Source of the DNA: Gracilaria gracilis
Lineage: Eukaryota > Rhodophyta > Florideophyceae > Gracilariales > Gracilariaceae
Reading direction: 5' to 3'
Length of the DNA stretch: 64,000 nucleotides
Assembly (NCBI GenBank): GCA_030374805.1
Contig: JARGSG010000084.1
Span: forward strand, 62,001-126,000
Part shown: positions 33,898 to 44,700 of the stretch, one piece after another
How positions within the stretch are numbered: position 1 is the first letter of the stretch
Layout: every line of letters begins with the position of its first letter
Position numbers and translations under genes: made by a program
Notes under the pieces: generated by a model
What the model was told of the DNA's origin: nothing
The model's input: the letters and a program-made list of their open reading frames with translations, nothing else
The model's database searches: none

Positions 33898-36183
33898 TTG
33901 AACGGCGAATGGCGTCCACATCTAGACCAGACCGCCGGGCGCATCGTTGTCTTCCAATTTCACATGGGAAAACGGAAAACGAGAAGTGCGAATGCAAATG
34001 CGGAGAATGGAAGCAGGCGGGCGTCAAAAGGGGGAAGGCTTGCAAAGGTGGTAGGTCGCGAAGATGGCCAGGCTAGTACTAGGCGTGCCCCTCGAAGTTG
34101 CGAAGTGGTAAATGGAGAGGGTGGTATTGGGCGAATTACGAGTGCTTCTCGAAGCCGATTACGTGAAAAATGTAAGAAGAACATGAGGAGAGGTGATCAG
34201 GGCCGACCTTTGGAGCTAACCGAACGAACAGAGCAAACCGAGCGAACCGAGAAAACGGAGCGAACGGAGCGAACGGGGCGACCGGTAAGCGCTTTGGTAA
34301 CACAGGCTACTCCGCTTCCACTTGAGATGGGAAACTGAAGACGGGAAAGCAGGGGAAAGGGGAGAAAAAGGCAGAAAATGATGCGCGGGGTAGTACGGAT
34401 AGAGGTGGGTGGCGAAGGGATGTTGACTGCACGCAAGTTGTAGAAGAAGGAGAGTGTAGAAATGTCATAGAGAAGAAAAGGGAGTGTCGCGGTGCCGGGG
34501 AGGGAAGGACGATAGTAAGAAGTACTAGTGGGATAGTTAACCGTGGTATTCGAGGGAACGAGTGCGAGAGAGTGCCAGAGTTTGGTGTTTGGGAGAGCAG
34601 GGGTCGCGAAAAAGAAGTAGGAGGAGGCGTTCACGAGGCGAGGAACGAGGGCATGGAGGGTGTGGTTGGTGTTAGAAGCAACCGAATGTTGGACAAAGAG
34701 AGCAATGGTGGGCCTCGAAATACTGCAATGCGAGAGGAAGAGGAAGTGGGGGATATGAGACATATGAGGGGGCATGAAAACGCAGAGGACAGTGGGAGGC
34801 GATTTGAGCGTGTGGGCGACGGAATGGGGAGCCGTGCCAATGTGAAGAAAATGAAATCGTTACGGGATAACTTATTAGAGAGAGTTGTAGGACGAAGCAG
34901 TGGTGTTTCAGTGATTGAAAAAGTGAGAGATAATATACGAGTGGATGGGAGAGTTTTCGAAGGGGAATAGGTCGCTGTCCGAAACAGGCATAGACCTGGG
35001 GGGAACTTGGTGCAATCCACGGTACAAACATCTGACGGAGTACGTGTAAGGCATGATGCCATTGGGATTGAGGACGATGCGCATGAAGCAGGAGCCGACG
35101 ATTCTGGATATCGGACAGAGAGGAACCCAGCCAAAGAAATGGGAACTACAGGAATAGCGGAAGAAGATGAAGAGAACTTAGGCGTTCTGCCAACGTTTGC
35201 ACTGGTTGAGAGGGTGAATTCTTTGAAATGGAAGAACGATAACTATACGATGATGGTGAGTTTGAAGCTCATACAGAAAGAATTGGAACCGGGAGGGAGG
35301 AGGTGAAGCAGCAAAATGTGTTAATTGAAAGTTTAAGGGAGGCTGTGAAAGGTAGAAAGCGGAAGGAGTGTGGGAGGAAGTGAAGGGGCGTCGAAAGCAT
35401 GATGTAGAGGTGCAAGAATGTTTTTACGGATTTGCAAGGGCTTTATATGATAAGATTCTCCACTATGCGAAGTTGGAGGCGTCAGAACTCTGTTTTGACA
35501 CGGAGAAAGTTGATAGGAGCTGGAAGAACAGGAGTGAGACGGTGGGAGAAAGTACGGAGGGCAGCATATTTGTGGTTGGGGAGAAGGAGATGGTAACTCG
35601 GTGCCCGTATCAAGTGGCATATGAGATGAGGGCGTATACGCCATCAACGGAGGGTGGAAGTGATGTGCTGTTGAAGTATGTGGTGGAGACGGAAATAATG
35701 GGAGATACTTGCGAGACGATACGAGAAGCGGGAAGGAAACAGGAGTGTGTGGATAATGCGAGTGCGGACAAGTGTCTGAGGCCGCGGATGAAGCAGACAT
35801 TAAGCGATGTGATTGGAGTGCGGAAGCGGGCGGCTCGCGACAAATTATTCTCCATCCTTGGATATGATTTGATTGCGAAACGTGCGAAACCTATTGAGGG
35901 GACTGAGCTATGGGAAGAGCTAAAGCAGCAGATGGGGGAGGCGCGCGAGAAGCTGATGAGAAGGGAGGAGGGCGGGAGGAATGAGTTGTGTGCGTGGAGA
36001 ACGAGCGGGATCGAAGACCTTGCGTATTCCCGGTCTCGTGCGGTGGGCCCACGATGGGAGGTTGATGATGAAGATATGTACTTCAAGAATGGAATGGCGG
36101 TGGCAGTGTCGGAGAAGTATATGGGATACGCAGTGGAGAGGCAAAAAGTAACGGTGAACGGAAGTACGTGGATGGTACAGTGA
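33898..36183 (+). pseudogene. hydrophilic, Arg/Glu-rich gene of unknown function, broken into four frames
   Basis: Plus-strand frames 33898-34338, 34572-34970, 35007-35306 and 35368-36183 follow one another and share an Arg/Glu/Gly-rich composition. The last (271 aa) is the best preserved: ECFYGFARALYDKILHYAKL, TLSDVIGVRKRAARDKLFSI, LWEELKQQMGEAREKL, consistent with helices and a coiled coil. The first contains a run of TER/TEK repeats encoded by a 9-bp tandem repeat. No family recognised. It sits between the SET part and the convergent transposase. Confidence 0.4.
34221..34283 (+). repeat. 9-bp tandem repeat, seven units
   Basis: About seven degenerate copies of a GAGCGAACC-like unit encode alternating T-E-R/K/Q residues. 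The period is three codons, so the frame is kept. Confidence 0.8.
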
Positions 36184-36883
36184 TGCACCTTGCAAACTTG
36201 ACGTCTGTATTGCCTCTGTGTTGAAAACAATAAACGAGATTGTGGGACGTGGAGGGCAAATACAGCTTTTGTTCTCTAATTTGTATGGGAAGTATCTACC
36301 GAGGTCTGTCGGGGAATACTGGGGGTAGCCTGGCACTCGCTAGAGGAGGAGCATGCAGAGGGTTTCGTGAACGATGGTTTTGTGGAGGGATATCCGAGGT
36401 GTTTGTCGGGTAACTCTGGGAGAACTGCGATTGTTGGGCTATGGATAACATCGTGAGAGAAGATATATCTAGCTGTATGGGAGGAATATTTTATGGCGAA
36501 ACTAACACACGAGGACTAGGTGCAGTTCTTGATTGTTACATAGCCACCTGTCGACCGGAGAACGCAAGTTTCGGGCGGTTGGAGGCAAACCGCGGGGAAC
36601 GCAGGGGAGGGACAGGCGGTGATGGTAGGAAAGTGGTGGGATACTAAGGTTAGGATGAGGTGCAGTGACGAGGGAGGGGAGAGGTATGTGCAGAATAAAG
36701 AAGAGATTGTTTTTCTTTCTCATTTCATGCGTATCTTTACTCCCTCCAAGAGCAAGGAAGCGGTACTGAAAGTTTTATGAAAGTTAAGCTAACAGAGAAT
36801 AGAGGCTACGTGATCGGTAGGAAATAGGGCTTGGCAATGGGGTCTCGATAGAACCGGTTGAGTTAAAATCGGTGAAAACGTCA
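36184..36883. other. convergent spacer between cargo genes and transposase
   Basis: No gene is supported. Two diverged copies of a TATC..CCGAGGT.TGTCGGG motif lie about 100 bp apart (near 36293 and 36390). A short frame at 36441-36647 is not recognised. Confidence 0.3.
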
Positions 36884-39683
36884 GTGTAGACGAGAAGTGA
36901 AGGAAGGAGCGGGGTAGTTCTGGCGGAGAACATGAACGGAGGCGAGGATGGAAGAAGAGGGAATGAGTCCATACCGCGGGGAAACCTTATCGGACGTAGA
37001 GTGAGTAGAGATAGCAACTGGGTGGATGGTGTGGTAATGCTCGCCGTCTGTTTTGCATCGTAGGCAAACGCAGTTTAGGGTAAAATCGACGTCGTCGCTG
37101 GGTAGGACGGGTTCCATGAACTGGACGAAGGCGAACTCATTGGGGGAAGAAGTTGGAGAATGAAGGGCGAAACGAAGAAGGGAGATGAGTTTGCAGACCC
37201 AGGCGATGGATGTGGAGTTGGGGGAGTGAAGTAGGCGACGAGAACGTAAAGGAACTTTGTGGACTTGAATGGAACGAAAGAGGGGACGGCAAAAATTCGT
37301 TGAATGATGAGGACCTGAGGATCCTGGAGGGTGAGCTCGTGTCGTTTTGTGATGTACTTGTCGATTGTTGGGATGCAACCACCGACGACACAAGTGAAGT
37401 GGACTATGGTGATTCGAGCCTGACGGAGGGCGGGGAAGTTCTCAGTGAGTTTTAGGGCTTCGAGAGAGAGGGTGATGAAGGATGGGAGGGCGTCTCTTCT
37501 GATTTGTGCAAGAATGGATACGGTATAGAGGGGGAAGAGGTCTTGAAGAGATTTGTGAGGGGGGTGAGAATTGGAGCGAATGAATTTGTGGGCAGTGATT
37601 AGGTCAGCGAAGGAGATGTGTTTGCCATCATCACGGACGAAACCGGGTTCTCGGGATTGGAGGGGGGAGGCGAGGCCAGGGGAGGAGGAGGTGATGAAAG
37701 GGTTTGTGGAGACGGGATTCCAGTCTTTGATGGTGTTGGAGCGGTGGATGGCACGAATGGTTTCTTGATGTGCGGTGGACCTGCGCTTTGAGATTTTGGA
37801 GTAGTGGGACTTGAAGAGGGTGTGGGCGTGCTCGAATATGCCGGCATCATTGAAGTGGAGGCCTCCGAAGCGGCGAATGTCCTCGACAATGTGGTCGAGG
37901 AGGTGGAACTTGAGGTTTCCGAGGCTGGAAGTGTGGTGGGGGCCGAGGACGAGTACGGCTGTGCGCTTGAAGGAGCGGATTTGGTTGTGGAGGTCGGTGA
38001 AGCGGGCGTCGGTCCATTCGGTGAAGGTGTTGTATCACATGGAGGCGAGGAGGAGGTCTGAGTACTTGGAGAAGACGGAAGTGATGGGAGCTGAATCGAC
38101 GTCGTCACAGCATCGGTCGAAGAAGGCGCCGATGAACGGGAAGACCATGTCGAGAGCGCAGTAGTCGTTTTCTTCGAGCATACTTCGCAAGCCGTCGGTA
38201 GTGATGAAACCGTTGATAGTTTGACCGTTGTCGGAGTGGAGAAGTCGATGTGGAGTCCTTTTGCAGGGGGGTGCTTTTCGATGGCGGAGAGAATGGTGTT
38301 TGAATGTTTGAGGATGGAAGTGCGGACGGAGTTGAAGGGGCGACGGGGCTTGGAGGAACGGGGGGTGGTGAAGAGTGCTTCTGAGCGGAGTCTCTCGATG
38401 GCGGCGAGCTTGATGAGCTTGGAGACGCCGAGGTGGAAGTTGTGGAGTGGTTCGAAGGTGAAGATGTTGTAAGGGGAGAGGAGTGGGGTGATGTTGAGAA
38501 AAAGGTATGATTCGAAGAGGGAGGAGTACTTTGCGAGGGAGAGGGAGTGGAGGGCTTCAAGGGCTTTTTCCTTTGTGTTGCGGGAGATTCTGGGCTTACG
38601 AGCAAGAAGAGAGTCTTGTGGTTATTGGAGGAGAGTGGAGTGTGATTTCCGTGCGGCGAGGGTCTGGTGCTGAGTTCGGGGGGAAGGGGATTGAATGTGT
38701 AGGGGGAGGTCTGTGCAGGAGACGGTGCATCTATGACAAGGGTGTTAAGGGCGGGTTCTGTGGGAGATGGAGAGGATTTCTTTTGATTTGGGGATGTCGG
38801 CGCAGTAGCCGGCGATGATTGGATGACAGTGGCGGAGAACGCCATGGGCGTCACGGAAGGGGAAGCTGTTGAGACCGGAGGAGAGGAGGGGGCCGAGGAG
38901 GTTGGAGATGGTGAGCTGAATGAGTTCTATTTTGGTGTGGCAGGGGGTTTGAGAGGAGGTTTGAGAGATGGAGTCGTGGTCTTGAAAGGGGTTGGTTGGG
39001 AGGAAGGAGTTTGGCAAGTATCCGAGAAGGGTGAGGTGTTCGAAGATGCAATTGCGACGGAAGGCATCGGAGAAGTTGAGAAGGGTGATGTGAAGGGGGT
39101 AGGAGGTGATGGAAGAGGATTTGAGGGAGGTGGAAGACTTGTCGGAGTAGATTTGGACCAAGCCGATGAAGGAGTCGATATCGGTGGAGTTGGGGGTGTG
39201 CCAGATGCAGGAGTCGTTAGAGGAGTGCACGATTGCGGCTTTGAGGGCGGAGAGTGCTTCTTTTACGAGGGTGGAGGTCATGGGATGGGCAAAAGCGGGA
39301 GAGCCGGAAAGGGTAGTGTGGGAGATGAGGTAGAAGAAGGTGTTGTGGAAGTGTGCAACGGCGAGTTGTTGTTTGAGAACCTGGATGGGGTCCTTTCGGA
39401 AGATGGTGGTGGAGAAGAGCTGCTGTGGGTCGAAAAGGGTAGTTGGGGTGAAGCCAATGTTGCGGACACGGTGTTGGAAGGGGTTTGTCTGCAGCCCGAG
39501 GCACTGGGTGGCGGAGGAAATGGGATTGTTGGAAAGCAAATATGGAGGAGGCGGGGTCGCGGAGGAGAGAGATGAGTTCGTCAGCCTTTCGGTGGCCCTA
39601 TAAGAAATTTTTGGAAAAAGGGGAGTGCAAAAAGATGGCAAACAGCGGTAGTGGATGATGGAATGATGCTCGATGGACAGCAA
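36884..39683 (-). pseudogene. Plavaka/KDZ-like DDE transposase, broken
   Basis: The minus strand encodes an almost continuous large transposase in a few frames. The N-terminal piece (39683-38745) has DPIQVLKQQLA, LVQIYSDKSSTS ... SYPLHITLLNFSDAFRR and LLGYLP, then HGVLRHCHPIIAGYCADIPK: the YSDK/YP/GN and DxP patterns of Plavaka-type transposases of the Kyakuja-Dileera-Zisupton (KDZ) group. Next come FLNITPLLSPYNIFTFEPLH and NFHLGVSKLIK near 38.4-38.5 kb, and then LKFHLLDHIVEDIRRFGGLH near 37.9 kb and a C-terminal part (37393-36884) with EFAFVQFMEPV. One shift lies near 38220; there are three or four breaks in all. The exact subfamily cannot be fixed without alignment. Confidence 0.6.
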
Positions 39684-39962
39684 ACGGAGTGCAAGGAATG
39701 TGCAAATTTGGAGCCCTTAGAGGTGTACTTTGGAATGTAGGTGGCGTGCAAGAGGAGTATTCATGGAGTACACAACATACACTTCGAACTCACATTACTC
39801 TCCTATTACAGCCCGTAGGCCAGCTCTGCACTCCAAATGCAATCCGCGCGTCATCCAAAAAAATGAAAAAATCAGAAAATTGAAGTGCCAGGGTGTCACA
39901 TTGGAGTACCTTCGGATAGTCACTATGCTCTGAGTCCATATGGAGGGTTGAAGATTGAAATA
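39684..39962. other. spacer with a diverged direct repeat
   Basis: Bases 39815-39890 resemble 42180-42255 in the same orientation (shared CACTCC..., CCGCGCG.CATCC and AAAAATGAAAAAAT blocks). The pair frames the orphan gene at 39963 and may be the ends or internal repeats of an unrecognised element. Confidence 0.4.
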
Positions 39963-41069
39963 ATGCACTCCGATCGCTCTCATAAAATTGTAAAATTTCT
40001 TCTTGGGAACACGAACCGCGGAAGCACAGCTGTTTCCCTGGATAAAGTTTTGAGAGACTTTCTCCAGCAGCTGGATCCTCAGTTGAAACCCAATGTCATT
40101 CGTCGTATAACCGTGTCCTCCCCTTTCTCACAGAAGGGTTGGAATCAGTGGACCCCCAATCTTTGCGGATGTCACCGGGTACTGATTATATCCTCCATGA
40201 CGTGCAGCGAGGTTTCTTTCCATCCAAAGGTTTCGACCGTTCGTTTATGTTCGACTCTCGGGATTGAATGTACGGAGTCAGGGGAGAATAAGCGTTTCAA
40301 GCCGTCAAGCGGAAGGAATAATGTGAGCGTGTTCATGAAACACTTTGCTGATCGTGAGGAAAGTGTTAATTTAGAAGATGGCCATTTTCTCATGTTCGAT
40401 ACAGATAAGTATGCATCGCAGTATAGCTCTCATCTTGCTCCAGAACGTTTTGCATTCCAATTCATAAAAATTGCGGTCTGTGTTTGCCCCGGACGACCTA
40501 CAAGCAATCCGAGGGCTACTGCAAGTATTCCGCAAGCCGAATATATGAATTTCGTCTATCCTTTGGACGTATATAGCGCTGCTATGTTATCATTCATCAG
40601 GAAATATGACTACACGGAGGACGTAGATCTGCTGAAATGCTCTACTTTGTGGAACACTCCTGTAACGTTCGGAACTGCTCCAGATGATGGCAATGGTGAT
40701 GATGAAGTGGAAGAGATTTCTTTTCATATAATGGAAAATACGCCCGTTCCAGGTACATGTTTCAATGACAAGGACGTCGGGAGTGATGTCGTCTGCTTTA
40801 CATTGCTCACAATTGGTGGGAGACGAGTTTTTGAGTTGTTGGGGTATCGTCAGATTGTGGTCTTGAGGAAAGATTCAGATGCCTATCACTTCCCCTTTGT
40901 TGATGTCGAATTTCATTGTATCCGAAAAGATGCTAGGGATCTAAACTATCCGCTGAAAGGTTTGACGGATAGTACTGGATCTCCTATCGCAACTGTTGGT
41001 GACTGTGTCACTACTGAGGAACGATACATATGGCATTCATCATATATGCATCCGTACTTCTTTGAATAG
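39963..41069 (+). CDS. 368-aa hypothetical protein (orphan), probably once longer
   Basis: The first ATG of a long open frame is at 39963. The protein has an ordinary globular composition with several Cys (for example FIKIAVCVCPGRP, CFTLLTIGGRRVFELLGYRQ). No domain recognised. The same frame continues after the TAG at 41067-41069 to a TGA at about 41215 and there encodes a charged segment and a KRSxKRS repeat (12-bp tandem repeat). The TAG therefore looks like a late truncation, or a read-through site. It lies between the Plavaka/KDZ-like block and the hAT element, between diverged direct repeats, which suggests mobile-element cargo. Confidence 0.5.
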   Translation: MHSDRSHKIVKFLLGNTNRGSTAVSLDKVLRDFLQQLDPQLKPNVIRRITVSSPFSQKGWNQWTPNLCGCHRVLIISSMTCSEVSFHPKVSTVRLCSTLGIECTESGENKRFKPSSGRNNVSVFMKHFADREESVNLEDGHFLMFDTDKYASQYSSHLAPERFAFQFIKIAVCVCPGRPTSNPRATASIPQAEYMNFVYPLDVYSAAMLSFIRKYDYTEDVDLLKCSTLWNTPVTFGTAPDDGNGDDEVEEISFHIMENTPVPGTCFNDKDVGSDVVCFTLLTIGGRRVFELLGYRQIVVLRKDSDAYHFPFVDVEFHCIRKDARDLNYPLKGLTDSTGSPIATVGDCVTTEERYIWHSSYMHPYFFE

Positions 41070-41157
41070 GTTGAACTGGAAAAAGATTTGAAGGCTATGG
41101 ATGAATCTTTGAGTGTATACCGCTCTAGAAAAAGGGGTGGAGCGAATGCAAATACAG

Positions 41158-41215
41158 CCAAGCGTTCAGACAAGCATTCAGTCAAGCGTTCAGTCAAGCG
41201 ATCAGCCAAGTGGTG
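41158..41215 (+). repeat. 12-bp tandem repeat encoding KRSx units
   Basis: Four to five degenerate copies of AAGCGTTCAGTC follow the TAG of the orphan gene and stay in its reading frame. Confidence 0.8.
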
Positions 41216-42410
41216 AACAAGGTAGGGGTTTATACGGACGGCTAGCCGTTCGAAAGCACCCGTCTTTCGGTGAAAAGAATCAATCCGAAGTGGTTCTGAA
41301 CACCTACAATTGAGGTACCAAATATAATATTGCCCGAACGAAGTGTAAACACTTCTGACCGGAACAGTACAGTTTATAGCACTGTAAATATGGTTCCCAT
41401 CCGTGTCCGGGGCTCAAGAAAGACAGTTAAGACTTGATACGAGTCCGACAAATACATGAATACGCGAACAGATTGTGTCAAACACTGCCCCGTTCTTCTC
41501 GAAAGTGAACACATCCAGTAGATTCGTATGCCCCGATCGTCGTTTCCCGTTTCCTTAAATCCAATCACGTTTTACGTATCCAAACCGAAACTCCGTTTGT
41601 ATCCAAAGAGCCCATCATCACAGTGATGGAAGCCACTCGAATCCGTAAAACCAGCAGGGAACCCTCCGCCATATCTACTGGGTCTCTTCTACGCATCAAC
41701 TCCAAGGAAGTAGCTGTAGAGATTTTGCGAAAGATCTTAGACGGGAAAACTACTCTCTATGAACTGGTCAAGTGGAAAGATATGAAGCAGACTAGGAAAA
41801 TGCGTTCTGAGCATTACAATAACTACTATGTGTTATGCCATACGAACACTAGAAAGGATGCTGGATGGTTGGTCTGTACATATGTCGTTAGCGGACAATG
41901 CTCTCTGCATGCGTTGCTGAAAAGTTTGACCCAGAGCAGGAAATAAGTGTGCTAAAGAACGGCACCAACCCTAAAAGATATCTTTTGCAATAATTTGTGC
42001 TCGCGCGCAATGGAAATGGAGATTTTGATGCTACAAAAGACGGCGAATGGAGGGCAAAAGTTCTTCGTTTTTGGTACCTTCAGGGGTGTCAGAATGGATG
42101 GTGGTTGGAATGCGGATGGAACGCACTATGAGTGTCAAGGTTTGCCATTGCACTCATAATGCAATCACATTCCAGTGCTAAGGCCCCCCTCAACATCCAG
42201 GTGCACTCCGCGCGCCATCCCAAAAATGAAAAAATTCGACAGAAATTGAGTAGCAAGCAATTTCAAGTAAATTCTTTCAAAAATTTGAACGCGCGGGGAG
42301 GCTAGTAGGAGTGTTAATCGGGCTTCAGGTGTCAGATTTTGGCTTCTCAGCACAATCCTGTTGCACTCCTATAATTCACGGATTTCTCGTAGGGAAAGCT
42401 CCACATAGAC
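41216..42410. other. spacer with one short frame and an inverted motif
   Basis: A 107-aa plus frame (41623-41946: GKTTLYELVKWKDMKQTRKM, NYYVLCHTNT) might be an N-terminal DNA-binding part linked to the hAT gene, but has no clear zinc-finger pattern. Near 42.12-42.18 kb GCACTATGAGTG is mirrored by CACTCATAATGC, a short foldback beside the diverged direct repeat. Confidence 0.3.
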
Positions 42411-43485
42411 TTGAGGAAGAAATCCGTCGCTGATAATGTCGAGGTTAAGGTGACTAACATGCAGAAGAACAATATTATTGACTCGGACGCATTTGCAGTC
42501 TCTTTAGACATTCTACCGTTATCGTTCGCATACCGTAGCGAAGGAATGGAAGAACTCGCAAAGGCTTTAGTAGATGCGGGGACACCCGTTCCTGTTATAA
42601 CTGACTTGGACATCGGAGATATGCTGCCATCTAATAATGCTGTTCGAGACGGTATTTAACGTATCGCGAGTAAGTCGCGAGAATTGTATCGAGCAAATGA
42701 GTTCCAGAATGTGCTAGCAGTCGGAGGGGGTGTAACAAGTGACGGCCTCAAGAATGACTTGAATGGGACTAAGTATTATGACTTCACCGCACATTAATTC
42801 AATCCTGGAAAGCCCCATGTTCTAACAAAAACCAGAGAGTTTGAAATTGTCTCGAGGAATACATTCCTTATAGAACACAAAGGTTCTGAGTCGGCCTCGG
42901 CATTGAGAGATTCCTTTGACCATGCGCTTCTTACAAGGATCGTATGCGAGCTGGACGATTTCATGAAGAACTTGGCCTTTGTAAGTGACTGTGCATCGAC
43001 CATTATATGTATCGTTGGTGCGTCAGCTTCCAGCCAACGAGTTCCATTCACCGAGAAGTGGATGGGGTGCGTATCCCATCAATTGAACACGGTCATGAAG
43101 CATGCGGTCGAAATGGAGGTGACCCGAAATTCATTAATCGCTATAGATCTCGCTAATGTCAAGACTATTTGTCCGTATATTTAAACAGGGGAACTGGAAT
43201 AATTCTCTTCCAGGGGGATATGCACTTATTCAAGAGATTGATATGCGGTTTGGGACGACACTAAGTGTTGTGGAGAGGTTCTTGAAGTCCAGCAAACATG
43301 CGGCGTCCATTATCGTCACGAAAGACTCAGAACCAGCAACTACTGCCTTTGACGCCCTTAAATCAGAGGTTAACCTCCAGGAGGATGAATTGTATCCTGC
43401 TCTAGAAGCAATTGGGGCTTGCTTCCGTCCATTCGTGCACGTTCAAACCCAATTAGGAGCTCACAGGAAGTGTAAAATGCATTAG

Positions 43486-44700
43486 TACTCCCGGTCATGG
43501 AACAGATCGAAACACAACTCAAGCAGATGGCGGGGAGTTGAATATGGTGAACTATGATTAGGACGGCCTGCGGGAGTGTGCTGATAGTCATGGTTATGGT
43601 AAGGATCGAACAGGATCCCTACTGTACTGTGAGACATGACGCGCGGGATCGTGACGTGTACTGTGCATTTGCCTTTCTGTATGAAGGTTACTTTGTTTTT
43701 TGATGACGCGTATGCTTATATTCTGACAATTAGAATGTTCTACATGCGTGATGTGATTGCGGAAGTTCTCAGAACATTTTGCGTATTGAAGTAAAGGAAT
43801 TTCAAGGCTCGGGCTAGTTGGTTCAACACCTGTACCGCCCTTGTTCAGATTTCTAGTCGGGGGGCATGGCTAGGGGGAAATAATTGTGGTGCAAAACCCG
43901 GCGGCGGGAGTCGCACCCAAGGTGTTTGGGGCCTTGCCCTCTTGTGAGGTGTGCTCAGCTGAACGAGCCCTCCGTCACACGGATGATGCGGGTTTAAAGG
44001 CGCCCGGTGTTCGGGATATACCTACGGAGGTCGGTGAGAACGGGATGGGTAAACGGAATCGGTGGCGAGAAGCGCGGGTGACGGGGGATACCCTAGAGTG
44101 GAAAAGGGATAAAAAAGAGCTGAAAGAACCCAGAAAGGAAACCCCCGGCGGGGCGTGCGACAAGTAGCAACAGATCCGGCGGCGGGTGACGAAGTTGTGT
44201 ATTAAGCCCACGCGGCAATAGTCTCTATACAGAGTCGGAATGTCCACCTGGTATAGGTAAGCAGATAGCTGCACAGCATACATTTAAGTATGATCCGGTT
44301 ACGGAGGTAAGCCCGGGGGCAATAAATATAACAAGTCAGATATGCCTGAAGGATCCCGAGGGATGAAGCTGAATCGTACCATACGCGGTGATCCTCCTTG
44401 TGGATTTGTGCACTTCGCGAAGGCGAAACAGCTCAGAGCCGAACTCGGTTGCCCTTTACTGAAGGTGGAGGTGACCGCGAGGTCACCTCTTATGTCGCAA
44501 CCGACAATTACTAATTAAATTACCTAAATTGGCGCACGCCTATGCAGGACCTTACACATGGTGTACGTGCACTGCCCGCGGCAGCGGCCAGCAACTAGTT
44601 CGACATTCGAAACAATTATCTGTGTGAACAGACCCTTCTCCACACACGCCTACACGCAACCAATTATCATACCTGCCACACCTTGCCCAGCCCAAACGGG
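43486..44700. other. insertion of unknown type within the hAT gene
   Basis: The sequence is GC-richer than its host gene and has no supported protein. At 44468-44489 it holds a 9-bp stem GAGGTGACC/GGTCACCTC closed by a GCGA tetraloop (GNRA class), which suggests a structured RNA. AATAAA-like signals occur near 44321. No target duplication was recognised. It could be a non-coding retroelement or a remnant of another transposon. Confidence 0.4.
44468..44489 (+). other. GNRA-capped RNA-like hairpin
   Basis: GAGGTGACC (44468-44476), loop GCGA, GGTCACCTC (44481-44489). A further G-U pair can be added. A perfect stem with a GNRA loop favours an RNA role over a DNA palindrome. Confidence 0.5.

Larger units (their letters stand above)
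30422..39683. mobile_element. large DNA-transposon block, right part (Plavaka/KDZ-like transposase with methyltransferase-SET cargo)
   Basis: The plus strand is G/A-rich throughout. Cargo genes read plus (30.4-36.2 kb) and the transposase reads minus (39683-36884), converging on 36.2-36.9 kb. The association of a Plavaka/KDZ-like DDE transposase with a DNA adenine-methyltransferase-like domain and a SET domain suggests a large transposon carrying its own chromatin modifiers. No inverted ends or target duplication were identified, so joint mobility is an inference. All genes carry interruptions. Confidence 0.45.

Noticed and set aside
35610-36336. Minus-strand frames of up to 206 codons opposite the 271-aa hydrophilic frame
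   Set aside because: Ser/Pro/His-rich shadows of a purine-rich plus-strand gene, with no domain.
37599-38854. Minus-strand Ser/Pro/Thr-rich frames (170-249 aa) resembling a mucin-like protein
   Set aside because: They are out-of-frame readings of the Plavaka/KDZ-like transposase; the correct frame shows FEPLHNFHLGVSK and KFHLLDHIVEDIRRFGG.
38745-39575. Long plus-strand Gly/Glu-rich frames opposite the transposase
   Set aside because: Valine/glycine/glutamate monotony is the complement of the pyrimidine-rich transposase strand; the minus strand carries recognisable motifs.
21430-39683. A Polinton or giant-virus insertion
   Set aside because: No capsid, DNA polymerase B, packaging ATPase or protease motif was found; the transposase motifs point to a DNA transposon.
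43886-44167. A 93-codon frame in the hAT insertion
   Set aside because: Gly/Arg/Lys-rich with no domain, within a GC-rich stretch with RNA-like hairpins.
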